From Apiotrichum sp. Y4204 (taxonomy: Eukaryota > Basidiomycota > Tremellomycetes > Trichosporonales > Trichosporonaceae), in contig JAMYHL010000024.1 in NCBI GenBank assembly GCA_025531455.1, positions 372,001 through 436,000 on the forward strand: a DNA stretch of 64,000 nt, given 5' to 3'. The translations under genes were made by a program, and so were the position numbers. Shown here one piece after another: positions 35,438 to 46,779 of this stretch; position 1 is the first letter of the stretch, and each line of letters begins with the position of its first letter. The notes beneath the pieces were generated by a model, which saw only the letters and a program-made list of their open reading frames with translations, made no database searches and was not told the DNA's origin.

Positions 35438-35856
35438 CGCCGGCACGTTAACAGCAACACCGCCAGTGATACCATTCATATCGTGTTCACGTCGTCCCTT
35501 TCTCTCGCCGTCAATCTTCATTTTCCATTCTCTGTTTGCCACCCTTCTGTACCTCTGTGTATGTATGTGAATCCCACGACCCTCGGGGCAGTACAGTCAA
35601 CGTCCAGTCAGCTCCGTGTGCAATAGTGTGACAATCGCCGATCCAATGATGCGACGATCTGCGGATCAGTGATCGTGGCGCAAACACACACACTCACACG
35701 CTGCGCAGTGCGCACGACGCGCAACCGACGCGCGCCCCCAACACTCGAGGCAGCCAAAGCAAGAATATATAAACACCGTTTAACGAGACTTTCTCTTCTC
35801 TTCTCTCTCATCAGCCCGATCACCCCCTTCCTCCCTTCCTTCTCTGCCCCTCCATC
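35438..35856. promoter_or_regulatory. Array spacer 4-5 with TATA box
   Basis: A consensus TATATAAA at 35766-35773 lies about 84 bp before the start codon at 35857, followed by a CT-rich leader. Confidence 0.6.
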
Positions 35857-36933
35857 ATGACCGACCGCAAGAAACGCTCCTCCATCCGCGTCGCGGACCC
35901 CACCCCCGTGAAGCCCAACAACCCGTACTCCCCCGTGCGCCCCGACAACCCTTACTACCCAGTCGGTGCTCCTAACTCCCTCTTCCGCCTCGGCAATAAC
36001 GTCGACGCTAACTCCGACGTCAACTCTGAGTACTCGGAGGACTGGGGGGCGTGCTCCAACTGTGGAGAATACCATAGGCACTGGGAAAACGACAGTGAGA
36101 ACTGTGGAGAGGACGAGGAAGGCAGCGACGAGGACGAGGACGACGAGGTCGAGGTCGACGACGACGAGGCCAGCGATAACGAGGTCAGCGAGGTCGACGA
36201 CAACGAGGACAATGAGGAGGTGGCCAACGACGACGAGAGCACCATCCCCGACCCTGCCTCGGAGCCCAAGCGCCAGTCCAAGGCAGACGCCACCCGCGCC
36301 ACCACCGTCGATCACGAGTCCGCCACCAGCAAGGTCGCCATTGCGAACGGCACGACTCCCACGCCTAACCAGCGTCACGCCGTTCCTCCTACCAATGACA
36401 AGGCCAGGCGCGGTTTACTCAAGTACATGAAGAAGCGCGAGAGCCTCAAGTCCAAGCCCGGGCGCGTCGACGAGGAAAAGGAGGAAGTCAAGGAAGCCGG
36501 CCCTTCCACCAAGGAGAATGACAAGGCCGCTGAGGAGAAGACGGACACTGGTTCCACCTCAAACGACGCTCTCATCAAGGCTGCTGTGGCGGGTATCACG
36601 ATTGTTGGGAACCGCATCCAGACCAGCGCTCCCGCTCCCGCTTCGGTTCCTGCTCCTGCCCAGACGCCCGCTACCGCCATCAACCTCTCGTCGCAGGCGT
36701 GCCTCGACCTCCTCACCTCGCGCAAGCGCCCCGCTCCCGACAATGAAGGTCCCAACAAGCGCCCCCGGGCGGACATGTCCGCCGAGGACATGGCGTCGCG
36801 CATCATCGTTCTCGAGCGCGAGCTCGTTGGTCTTCGGGGCGCCCTGGCCGACAGCCTCGAGGCCGAGGCGCAGCAAACCCTCGCCGTCCTGAATCGCCTC
36901 CGTGAGGAAAACAAGCGTTACCGCGGCGAGTAG
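35857..36933 (+). CDS. Tandem-array protein 5, unknown, long acidic form
   Basis: Single exon, 358 residues, the longest member. Regions in order: a basic N-terminus (DRKKRSSIRVADP); NPYSPVRPDNPYYPVG repeats; a small Cys/His-containing patch (CSNCGEYHRHWENDSENC) that could bind metal but matches no family I know; a very acidic tract (Asp/Glu runs, about 88-130); a Lys/Glu middle; an Ala/Pro linker; then the shared module from about residue 282: CLDLLTSRKRPAP with an embedded KRPR patch, SAEDMASRIIVLERELVGL, and a coiled coil ending RLREENKRYRGE. The spacer between the two module halves is shorter than in copies 2-4. Function unknown. Confidence 0.8.
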   Translation: MTDRKKRSSIRVADPTPVKPNNPYSPVRPDNPYYPVGAPNSLFRLGNNVDANSDVNSEYSEDWGACSNCGEYHRHWENDSENCGEDEEGSDEDEDDEVEVDDDEASDNEVSEVDDNEDNEEVANDDESTIPDPASEPKRQSKADATRATTVDHESATSKVAIANGTTPTPNQRHAVPPTNDKARRGLLKYMKKRESLKSKPGRVDEEKEEVKEAGPSTKENDKAAEEKTDTGSTSNDALIKAAVAGITIVGNRIQTSAPAPASVPAPAQTPATAINLSSQACLDLLTSRKRPAPDNEGPNKRPRADMSAEDMASRIIVLERELVGLRGALADSLEAEAQQTLAVLNRLREENKRYRGE

Positions 36934-37230
36934 TCCCGGAGAAGCATAAGCCAAACAACAGATTACAATAGTCGGAGCCCGAGAATACACATTAGGTCGT
37001 TGCTTGTTGATACTACTAGTTCCATATTGAGATTCCCATCGCGAGCTACCTCTCATCACTGCTCGCAGTCTTCACGCATGTACATACATTTTCTCTCGTC
37101 CATTTCGGATTACTTTATGGCAATGCAGTGTCCGCGTTGCATCACTAATGTGGCACCCGGGGGCCACACCAGTGGCACAAGGCGGCAGCAGCATTCCCCA
37201 TATACAACTAATACAACCGCGGCCTCTAAA

Positions 37231-37989
37231 CTACGCCCTCGCAACCTGGGCCCTAAGCTCCGCAATCTCCTCCCTCGCAGCATCGAGCTCGAGTCTGAGC
37301 GCAGCCACCGTGTCCTCGAGGCGCGCCACGGCAGCCAGTACGTCCGGCGAGGCGCAGTCGGCAGGCGGCGTGATAGGCGGCGTCTGCGTCTCCCCTTGCC
37401 CACGCCCAAGCCTTGCGCGGAAACGGGGAAACGTGTGCGCGAGGGGAGGCTTGAGCGAGAAAGCAGGTACAAGGGGTTCCTCCAGGTTCACGAGGAGAGA
37501 CGAGCTGCTCGAGTTGGTATGATACGTTTCGGGCTCGTAGCTCGAGTGGCGCGAGTTCGGGTTGCTCACGTGCCGGGGCCGGTTAAGCGCGCTATGACCG
37601 TGGACATTACCACGAGAGATATGGTCGTTGGCATTACGGCTTTGGATGGGGGGATCGTTCGGCCCGCGGACCTTGTGGTCGGTATCCGACTCGCTGAGCT
37701 CGGCGCCGTCCTCGTCGTCTTGGTCGGTATCGCTGTGCGGGAGGCGCACGTTCCGCCCGCGCGGGGCGGGGGGCACCGCGAGGGCGGAGGCAACGCCGCG
37801 CGTACTCCCTGCTGAGGTGCGGGCGCGGCGCTCCCTCAGCGGATGGGGGAGAGAGGGAGAGTGCGGCGGGTGCGGGTGGGACACTGAGAGGGGCACCGAG
37901 GTCGGGGGCGCGCGGGGGCACGAAGTGGGCTGTGCTGTCGGGGGGTAGGGGGGCCAATCGAGGGAGTGGGGGCGGAATGGGCGGTGCAT
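37231..37989 (-). CDS. Unknown Pro/Ser-rich protein with C-terminal coiled coil
   Basis: About 252 residues if translation begins at the ATG at 37989. The frame is open further upstream, but that part reads like a translated CT-rich leader. The N-terminal two thirds are Pro/His/Ser-rich and disordered, with an acidic stretch (DTDQDDEDGAELSESDTD). The end is a clear heptad coiled coil (VARLEDTVAALRLELDAAR). It lies convergent to the five-gene array. The helix is generic, and I cannot show kinship with the array module because the C-x-x-L-L-x-S-R part is absent. No introns are needed. Function unknown. Confidence 0.6.
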   Translation of the reverse strand: MHRPFRPHSLDWPPYPPTAQPTSCPRAPPTSVPLSVSHPHPPHSPSLPHPLRERRARTSAGSTRGVASALAVPPAPRGRNVRLPHSDTDQDDEDGAELSESDTDHKVRGPNDPPIQSRNANDHISRGNVHGHSALNRPRHVSNPNSRHSSYEPETYHTNSSSSSLLVNLEEPLVPAFSLKPPLAHTFPRFRARLGRGQGETQTPPITPPADCASPDVLAAVARLEDTVAALRLELDAAREEIAELRAQVARA

Positions 37990-39506
37990 TGGTGGAGGAG
38001 TACAGATGATGTGTTGGAGACTGAGATGGAGACACAGATGGGAGATACAGATGCGAAAGACGGACGAGAGAGGAGATGGGAGAGAAAGGATATGAAGACG
38101 GATGAGAAACACAGGCGGAGAGAGACTGATAATGGACAAGAGGAAGAGACTGTGAGTGCTCGAAACGAGCCTGTTGTCTGTTGATGGTCGTCTACGTCTT
38201 CGGGAGCTAGCCCATATACCGTCGCTCTCGCCGATGACGATGACGAGGACGAGTTGTGAATCGTGGAGATTGCCGCGGCAGAAGTCACAGGCGGTTCGCC
38301 GTGGACGTATGAGATTGAGACACTGCGCGCTAGTGACGAGTAATTAAAATAATCAACTGGGCTAGCGATAAGCGACGCGAGACTTGTTGGCGAGAGAAAC
38401 GCGTATGGTATGCATCTATGACGCCCAGATATACTTTAGTTCAACTACAGCTCACACTCGGCAGTCAACCTCATTCATACGCTCCTCTGTCAATCTGTCT
38501 CGCACTCGTTCGCTCCCACACCACCGATCCGTGCACCCCGATTGGCGTAGGGCGTGGTGTGTGCCGGACGAGCTGTGCAGTGTTGCAGTGTGTTGCACGG
38601 GTGTGGGGCTGCCTCGTGTCGCTGGCTTCTGCCAATGCTGCCAAGTTGCGGACGTCTGAGAGTGGATCCGCTTCTGTGTCGTACAATGCTGTGTGTGCTC
38701 TTAAGCCAAAGCACAGAGTGGGGTTCCAAAAAGTTGGAGAGCCGCAAGTGTGTTAAGGAGTAATGGAGGTGTCTCGCGGATAGTCAGCTTGCGAAATGCA
38801 AAGCAGTTTCAACCTGGTGCGCCATTGTCGTCGGGTGTGAGTGGTCTTGGAAGCTCCGAGACCGGTGTTGGGCGAGAAGACTGGTGAATACTGACACAAT
38901 GAGATCCTAGTCGGACGTCTCAGTTAATACCAGGGCAAGTCTCTGACCCACCGATTGCCGAGTCGTGGGGTACCGATGGTGTTCGAATATCTGCATGGCC
39001 GAGCACCCATTTCGCTTGGTCCGAGCGGCAGAGCCCCTAGCTGCGTGGTGGAACGCCCGGGCGCTTCGAAGGGTGCTGCGAATGACATTTGGCGCTTGCC
39101 TGGGGGCGGCGGAGGGGTGCGCTTTGGTGTTGCCGAGGTGGGCAGGAGTAACACGAGATACGGGGTCCTTATGGGGTCCTCGCCAAGTAAAATGTTTGAT
39201 GGGTGTCTTCTGAAAAGGACATTGATGAGAGGAAAGGTGAGGAATGGTGGAAGCTGTTTCCCTGCCGTTAGCTACGTTTTAAGAGTCAGAGGACGAAATG
39301 GCTTTGTGCAACGCAGTTGATATTTCGGTTCCAACTAATCCACGTTAATCGTCAATCTTAGTCAGTGCACTTAAGTGTTGGCCTGAACATCTGAGTCGGC
39401 CCCTCCTATCATTCGCCAGCACCACGCTCCAGCGCGCAGCCCAGCCGCAATCATAACGTTCATACCTCTCCGATATACAAACTCTACCGACCCAGCCAGC
39501 CTAAGC
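37990..39506. other. 1.5 kb intergenic, possible relic
   Basis: The left side is the promoter of the 37989 gene. A 121-codon frame (38955-39320, +) and its antisense frame are both open, but neither has a known motif and base composition is less GC-rich than neighbouring genes. Could be transposon relic or chance; undecided. Confidence 0.4.
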
Positions 39507-41969
<2,463 letters not shown>

Positions 41970-42822
41970 CGTGCGCTCGGCGAGGCTGGATGGGATGGGA
42001 GGGGAGAGGGTCGAGAGAGGGGGGGGATGGCGATGAAGATGCGTTTGACGTTGACGAGTGGGAATCTCAGACGACGTCGGAGTGTGCTCGAGTGTCCTGT
42101 GGTTCGCGCCGAGTGTGCGCTGCGCTGGCAGTTGGGGGTTTGGCGTGGAGGGCGTGGTGCGGACATGGAGCCCACGTTCTTTTATGTAAAAATATATAAA
42201 TTAATGACGTCACTCTCTTCCACCGTCATCAAGAAGTGGTGCATGTTGGTGATGGCAGGGACGATGGTGATGGCATGGCACTGCACACGCATGTCATCTG
42301 CAGCGCTCTCGGATGCTCTCAGAATGCTCCGGATTCCAGCATCTATCTTACACATGTACATCTGTCACAAAGCGGGCGTCTACAGTCTCACACTGGGAAC
42401 GAACTACGACTAATCACGACTAACTGGAAACGGGTGTGCCATTCTTGTCTTTGCGATTTTGAGAACTAACGAGGCTCATGGTCAACATCGATCGACTGGA
42501 CTTGAGAGTGGATGAGTATCGTCAACGAGAGGGGGGTTGGATGTGAATAGGTGAGATGGAGTCGACGGTTAGGAGTAGGGTACACGGGTTGCAGAATTGG
42601 CGCCTTGTGGCCCGTTTTCACAGCGAGGGGCTTGAATGTTCTTACGGAGGAATGGTATGGTTGTTCTTGACACGGCATGAAGGATGTCACTTGCTCGACT
42701 CTTGCTCTTGAAGTTTTTCTATCGACGCGCTCGTTTTTTACGTCTTGAAGCGTTTGCTTGCCACCTCTCTCACCCTGCTGTACGAGCGTAGCGTCGAGAT
42801 CGAATCCCGCTCGCCTAGACCA
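41970..42822. other. Intergenic, SEC23 promoter and 3' end of next gene
   Basis: Contains an AT-rich TATA-like stretch (about 42190-42203) and a palindromic TGACGTCA. The remainder shows no gene. Confidence 0.5.
42193..42212 (-). promoter_or_regulatory. TATA-like element and CRE-type palindrome upstream of SEC23
   Basis: TATATAAA at 42193-42200 is immediately followed by TGACGTCA at 42205-42212, the perfect half-site palindrome bound by CREB/ATF-type bZIP factors. It lies 224-243 bp upstream of the SEC23 start codon. Use by SEC23 is inferred from position. Confidence 0.5.
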
Positions 42823-43932
42823 TCAATAGAATTTGGCACGGGTCATCGCGATCGTGAGCGAGCTCTTCATATCATCGATGTCGGCCGCCATGACGGCGAG
42901 CGGGGCGTGCACAGTGTTGTCCTCGGTCCAGGTGCAGAGATAATTAAGCTTCTCTTCGAGGGTGCGCAAACCGGTGCGCACTTCACGCACCGAGTCGCCG
43001 AGGACGTGTGGGTCGGGCAGCTGTGCGAGGTAGAGGGGATATCCTGGTGGGGCTGATGAGAGAGGGAGATCAGGAAGCTCCGTCTTGATGTCAGGGAGGG
43101 GAGGGAAGGCAGTCTTGATGTCAGGTCGCTCAGTCTTCGGCATTTCGGTCTCCATCTTGATGTCGACCGCGAGGGATCCGCCCTCGGCGTCGCCGTCCAT
43201 CTCCTTACCCGCAGCCGTGGGAGCTCCCGCTGCACGCTGCTCAATACGCGCGAGGCTCTGTACAACGCGCTCCATCACGGCGCCCATCGCGCTGAGCCGC
43301 TCGCTCTCCCAGTACTGCCTGGCCTGGTGAGCCTCTTGCATGCGGGCGAGGTTGTCGATCATGTCGACCGCGGCAGCGAGGCGGCCGTTCATCTCCGTGC
43401 AGTTCGCGCACCCCTGCTTCCCACCGTGCTCTACTTCGGATTCGGTGAGGTAGTCTGAGAACGGGGGCGTGCTCGGCCGGCGGTGTAGGCCGGGACGGGT
43501 GCTTGGACCGGCAGCTCCGACTGCTGGGAGGGGTGAGAATGCAAGGGGCTGCATTGTGGGTGAGAGCGGGTTCGAGAGCGGGAGGTTCTGTGGCGAGAGA
43601 GGATTAGAGATCGGCAGGGGGGCGGCCGCGGGGCGTGGGAATTCGTGCTCGTCGACGTCAAGCCATCCTTCGCCACTGGTGCTGCTCGAGCTGCTGATAG
43701 TCACGGCGTCGACGTCGGGCGACTTGGTGCCGGCCGTGGTCAACGACGCGAGCGTCCATGCTGGCGATGGGTCACGCCACTTGGAAGAGCGGTGGGTTTG
43801 CGGGTCGGGGCGGGAGTAAGGCGCTTGCGAGTGTGGGCGTTCGGGACTGTGCCGCATCGCGCGGGGTACAGCGCGCGGGCTTGGGGCGGCGGAAGTGCCG
43901 GCGGTGGGGGTCGTGCTTCGGCTGCGGGCCAT
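42823..43932 (-). CDS. Unknown protein, disordered with central coiled coil
   Basis: Single exon, 369 residues. The N-terminal 150 residues are Ser/Pro-rich with a repeated ISNPLSP/LSNPLSP motif. The centre has a CANCTEMNGRLAAAVDMIDN start to a helical segment (YWESERLSAMGAVMERVVQ). This is followed by repeated PDIKTAFPPL/PDIKTELPDL and DIKMETEM motifs that fit the psi-K-x-E SUMO consensus. A C-terminal helix (VREVRTGLRTLEEKLNYLC) ends the protein. No family was recognised. The leader contains a 7-bp tandem repeat. It resembles the array proteins only in being disordered plus coiled coil. Confidence 0.7.
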   Translation of the reverse strand: MARSRSTTPTAGTSAAPSPRAVPRAMRHSPERPHSQAPYSRPDPQTHRSSKWRDPSPAWTLASLTTAGTKSPDVDAVTISSSSSTSGEGWLDVDEHEFPRPAAAPLPISNPLSPQNLPLSNPLSPTMQPLAFSPLPAVGAAGPSTRPGLHRRPSTPPFSDYLTESEVEHGGKQGCANCTEMNGRLAAAVDMIDNLARMQEAHQARQYWESERLSAMGAVMERVVQSLARIEQRAAGAPTAAGKEMDGDAEGGSLAVDIKMETEMPKTERPDIKTAFPPLPDIKTELPDLPLSSAPPGYPLYLAQLPDPHVLGDSVREVRTGLRTLEEKLNYLCTWTEDNTVHAPLAVMAADIDDMKSSLTIAMTRAKFY

Positions 43933-44756
43933 GGTGAGAGGTAGAGCGTCAGGATGAGGCTACAGGTACAGGTTACAGGTTACAGGTTGCAGGTTGATTG
44001 TACGATGATGAGATGAAGAGGAAGACAAAGTTGGAGTTGACTGTCGTCTTGTCCAAACGAAGTGGTGTCCAGTGTCCAACGGTGTCAGGCAGTGTGAGTG
44101 ATCGCCCTCCGCCTTCGGATCCGGTGATCCAGTTTATTTTTCACCTTGTTCCCATGATGTTGGAACTGCGCTACCGAAGTACCGAGAATCGATACTCTTG
44201 TATCGCATACTCTGGGTGGCAAAGCGACTGGAGGCACCACCCCAGATTGTAAGTGCGGAGAGCCTCAGATCCATCACGTGCAGCCGTTCTCCACATATGT
44301 CGCCGCATGACGCGCGAACACGGACGACAACCAAGGTCGGCGTTGTTCCTGTGGGGCGGGCTCGTGATCGGGCCACAACCTCGTTCTTCCTCTCATCCTT
44401 GATCCGCATGTCGCGTTCGCTACAGCTCATCTATAGGGACGCAGTGTAACCCGCCAACCATCGACTGCTCGATGCGTTGTCCGAGCTCCTCGACACTTCC
44501 AGCCAGGTCTGACTCAGGGCTCCTGGAGGTAATATTCTTCGGTACTCATAGCCATGGGAGGATACAGTAACCCACTTTCCGTCAAGCGCCTCTTTGGGCA
44601 TACTTATTCCATGACGATGGTGGCCGAACACCCAGAACTAACAATTGTCCCGGCTTGAGTCGGAACTAAGAGTAACGCAGGGGGGAACTTCTCGTATTGA
44701 CTGACTGCGGCCGTCCCTATGCCGGTTCTCACCGACTCATCAGAACTGCCATCACC
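43933..44756. other. Intergenic, no gene seen
   Basis: The left edge holds a TTACAGG-like heptamer repeat in the leader of the gene ending at 43932. No other feature is evident. Confidence 0.5.
43959..43997 (-). repeat. Heptanucleotide tandem repeat
   Basis: Five to six copies of TTACAGG or one-base variants, placed 27-65 bp upstream of the start codon at 43932. Confidence 0.8.
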
Positions 44757-45488
44757 ATGCTCGTCAACACCGCCCTCCTCGCCGCGCTCGGTATACTGAT
44801 ATCCCATCCAACACCCTGACAGCAGCCGGCACCGCTCCGGCGGCGATCACTTTTGTGAGCAAGAGCAAGCCCCCTACCCTTCTGCGACAACACGTTCAAG
44901 GACGTAAAGCAGCCCGGACGTGGTGCCATCTCCCAGACGGGTTAACCCAAGTTGAGGAAGAGGTCGCTTGTGCTGAAGCCTTCAAGTTCGCGCGGGTGGA
45001 CTATAACAGGGGGACGACTATCATATACAAGTGCGTGCAAGTACTTGTATTCTCCCCTGATCCCTGTTCGTACCCCGTCTTCCTGTCACTCCCATTGCTT
45101 ACAGTCCAGAAGACCCCAAGACCTGCAACGCGTGCATTGCGAGCCGGCTGGTAACAGCAGCTCAACCCCCGAGATGAAGGCTGAGATGAAGCATTTGCAG
45201 AACTTCTGTGGGGGGCTAAAGGATGGAGACGAGTCTGCTGCGACTTCGAACTCGGCTAACTTCTGGACTTCGACCTAAACCTCAACTGACTCCTCGACCT
45301 CCAACTTGACCCCGACTGCCTCGCGCCGACCCTCGAGCACCCAGTCCTCGCTCGCCACCACTCCAAGCCCTCGAGTGCCAATGAATGCAATATCGACGGG
45401 CATGAGTACTGACTTTCAGCCCGAGCCGTCGCCGCTCACGGTCTTGGTCAGCACTGCTCTTATCGTTGCCCTTGCGAAGGGGCCGTGA
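44757..45488 (+). pseudogene. Decayed gene for secreted Ser/Thr-rich, possibly GPI-anchored protein
   Basis: A signal-peptide-like start (MLVNTALLAALAGTAPAAIT) is produced by splicing 44757-44790 to 44826. A possible second intron (GTGCGT donor near 45030, acceptor before 45107) leads to NPEDPKTCNACIASRL. The frame then breaks at a C5 run (45166-45170); one extra C would restore it into EMKAEMKHLQNFCGG. An in-frame TAA at 45276-45278 separates NSANFWTST from a Ser/Thr-rich stretch (TSTDSSTSNLTPTASRRPSS) that ends in a hydrophobic tail (LTVLVSTALIVALAKGP), like a GPI-anchor signal. Two lesions suggest a pseudogene. Sequencing error or misjudged introns are the alternatives. Confidence 0.42.
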
Positions 45489-45996
45489 GCGATGAGCAAC
45501 AGTTTCGTCTGATGCAGTGATTGACCGTTTGAGCTGAAGTGGACATATATACGAGTAGGACATGGTCGTTTTGCCACGCGACCTTCCATGGGGGCCGGGG
45601 GGTCCTTTATGCGGCGGGCCTGGACAGTTGTGAAAGTCAACTTACGGGTCTACGCGGCGAGTTACATCTTAGCAGAGCAGCGCACCTCGGGTGGCGCCCA
45701 GCCTGCTTCATGGACACCGGGACTGGCAATGTGGTCGCGACTGCGCGACCACCTATCCCGTACAGTACCAAAGTGAGCTATCGCATCCCGTCCACTTGAA
45801 CGAGATCAGAGACTTGTGTGTCTCTCTCAGATTGTTTTGACATGTTTCACCGATAAGCCTCCTGACTTGATGTCTCGTTCCTGCGGTACCTCTTGTGTTG
45901 GCCGGGGGTAAGGTAAGATGGTCTCCGTCTATTGGGGCAGTAAGTACATCTCTTAACCCCAACTCCTCGTTCTCACCGCGACCGCGTCGCACAGCG
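45489..45996. other. Intergenic, no gene seen
   Basis: Tail-to-tail spacer between the decayed gene (+) and the F-box-like gene (-). Nothing distinctive. Confidence 0.45.
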
Positions 45997-46779
45997 CTAG
46001 TCACCAGACCACACAGTCTCAAGGCGGAACTGGACCTCCCCGACCTCGGCCTTGTACTCTTCCACACTCAGGAACCGCACATGTTCACGGAGGTAGTTCC
46101 GCACCTCGCGATCTCCGCCGGGTCCGCTCCTCAGCGCCTTTCTCGCCGCTCTCTCAGCAGACCCAAGACCGACAAAGGTCGCCCAGGACTCCCCGCGGTG
46201 GACGGTACAGCTGGGCGCGAGATAGACAAGTGCGGCCTTTGCGAGTGCCTTTCCAATAATACCCAGAGTGCGGGCCAGATCGGGAGGCGGGAGCTTGAAA
46301 ACGTTCCAGCGCGATTTCGGCGGCGGCGGCGGAAAGATGAAAACGAGCTGCGCGCCGTACAATCCCTCCACTTCTCCATGCAAGTTGACGGGGTCGCGGA
46401 ACGAGAGCACCGTCCGGCGCATGGGCCATTGTGGGGTGTAGTATTCCTGCTCTTGGTGTTCTCGCATGAAGAATACGCGTTCGGCAGCCCACAACGCGTC
46501 TGGTGTGCCGTACGTGCACCGCAGGACGGGGACGGCGTGTATATCAAGCCCCGGCGGCGCCTCATGGAAGTCAAGTACGCGCAGGATCGAGAGAGTGGAG
46601 AGTGTGCTTGGGAGGGGCTGGCCGTCCAGGGTGGTCAGGCCTTCGACGCGTGCGATCACGTGTGTAGGGAACCGCGACCGCAAAGCCCGGCAGGTCTGCG
46701 AGACTGCGCGGAGTGTCGGTGTGTCGACGTGCTCCAGGATTACCTCGAGAAGGTGCGGGTAGGCCGTAAGGTCGAGCAT
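45997..46779 (-). CDS. F-box-like protein
   Basis: Single exon, about 260 residues, starting at the ATG at 46779. The N-terminus matches a short F-box: LTAYPHLLEVILEHVDTPTL, then RAVSQTCRALRSRF. This is the adaptor motif that binds Skp1 in SCF ubiquitin ligases. The rest has no Leu-rich or WD repeats. It carries VLRVLDFHEAP-like strands, YYTPQWPMRRTVLSFRDPVN and a C-terminal basic helix region (REHVRFLSVEEYKAEVGEV). Fungi carry many such fast-evolving F-box proteins of unknown substrate. Call by N-terminal motif only. Confidence 0.65.
   Translation of the reverse strand: MLDLTAYPHLLEVILEHVDTPTLRAVSQTCRALRSRFPTHVIARVEGLTTLDGQPLPSTLSTLSILRVLDFHEAPPGLDIHAVPVLRCTYGTPDALWAAERVFFMREHQEQEYYTPQWPMRRTVLSFRDPVNLHGEVEGLYGAQLVFIFPPPPPKSRWNVFKLPPPDLARTLGIIGKALAKAALVYLAPSCTVHRGESWATFVGLGSAERAARKALRSGPGGDREVRNYLREHVRFLSVEEYKAEVGEVQFRLETVWSGD

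Noticed and set aside
37231..37989. Sixth member of the tandem array
   Set aside because: Opposite strand, and only a generic coiled coil is shared; the C-x-x-L-L-x-S-R half of the module is missing.
39319..39345. TTCCAACT T-loop-like sequence
   Set aside because: The loop lacks the required purine and no cloverleaf forms.
42785..42830. tRNA-like 3' end (GATCGAATCCC ... CCTAGACCA)
   Set aside because: The putative T-stem does not pair and no D or anticodon arm can be drawn upstream.
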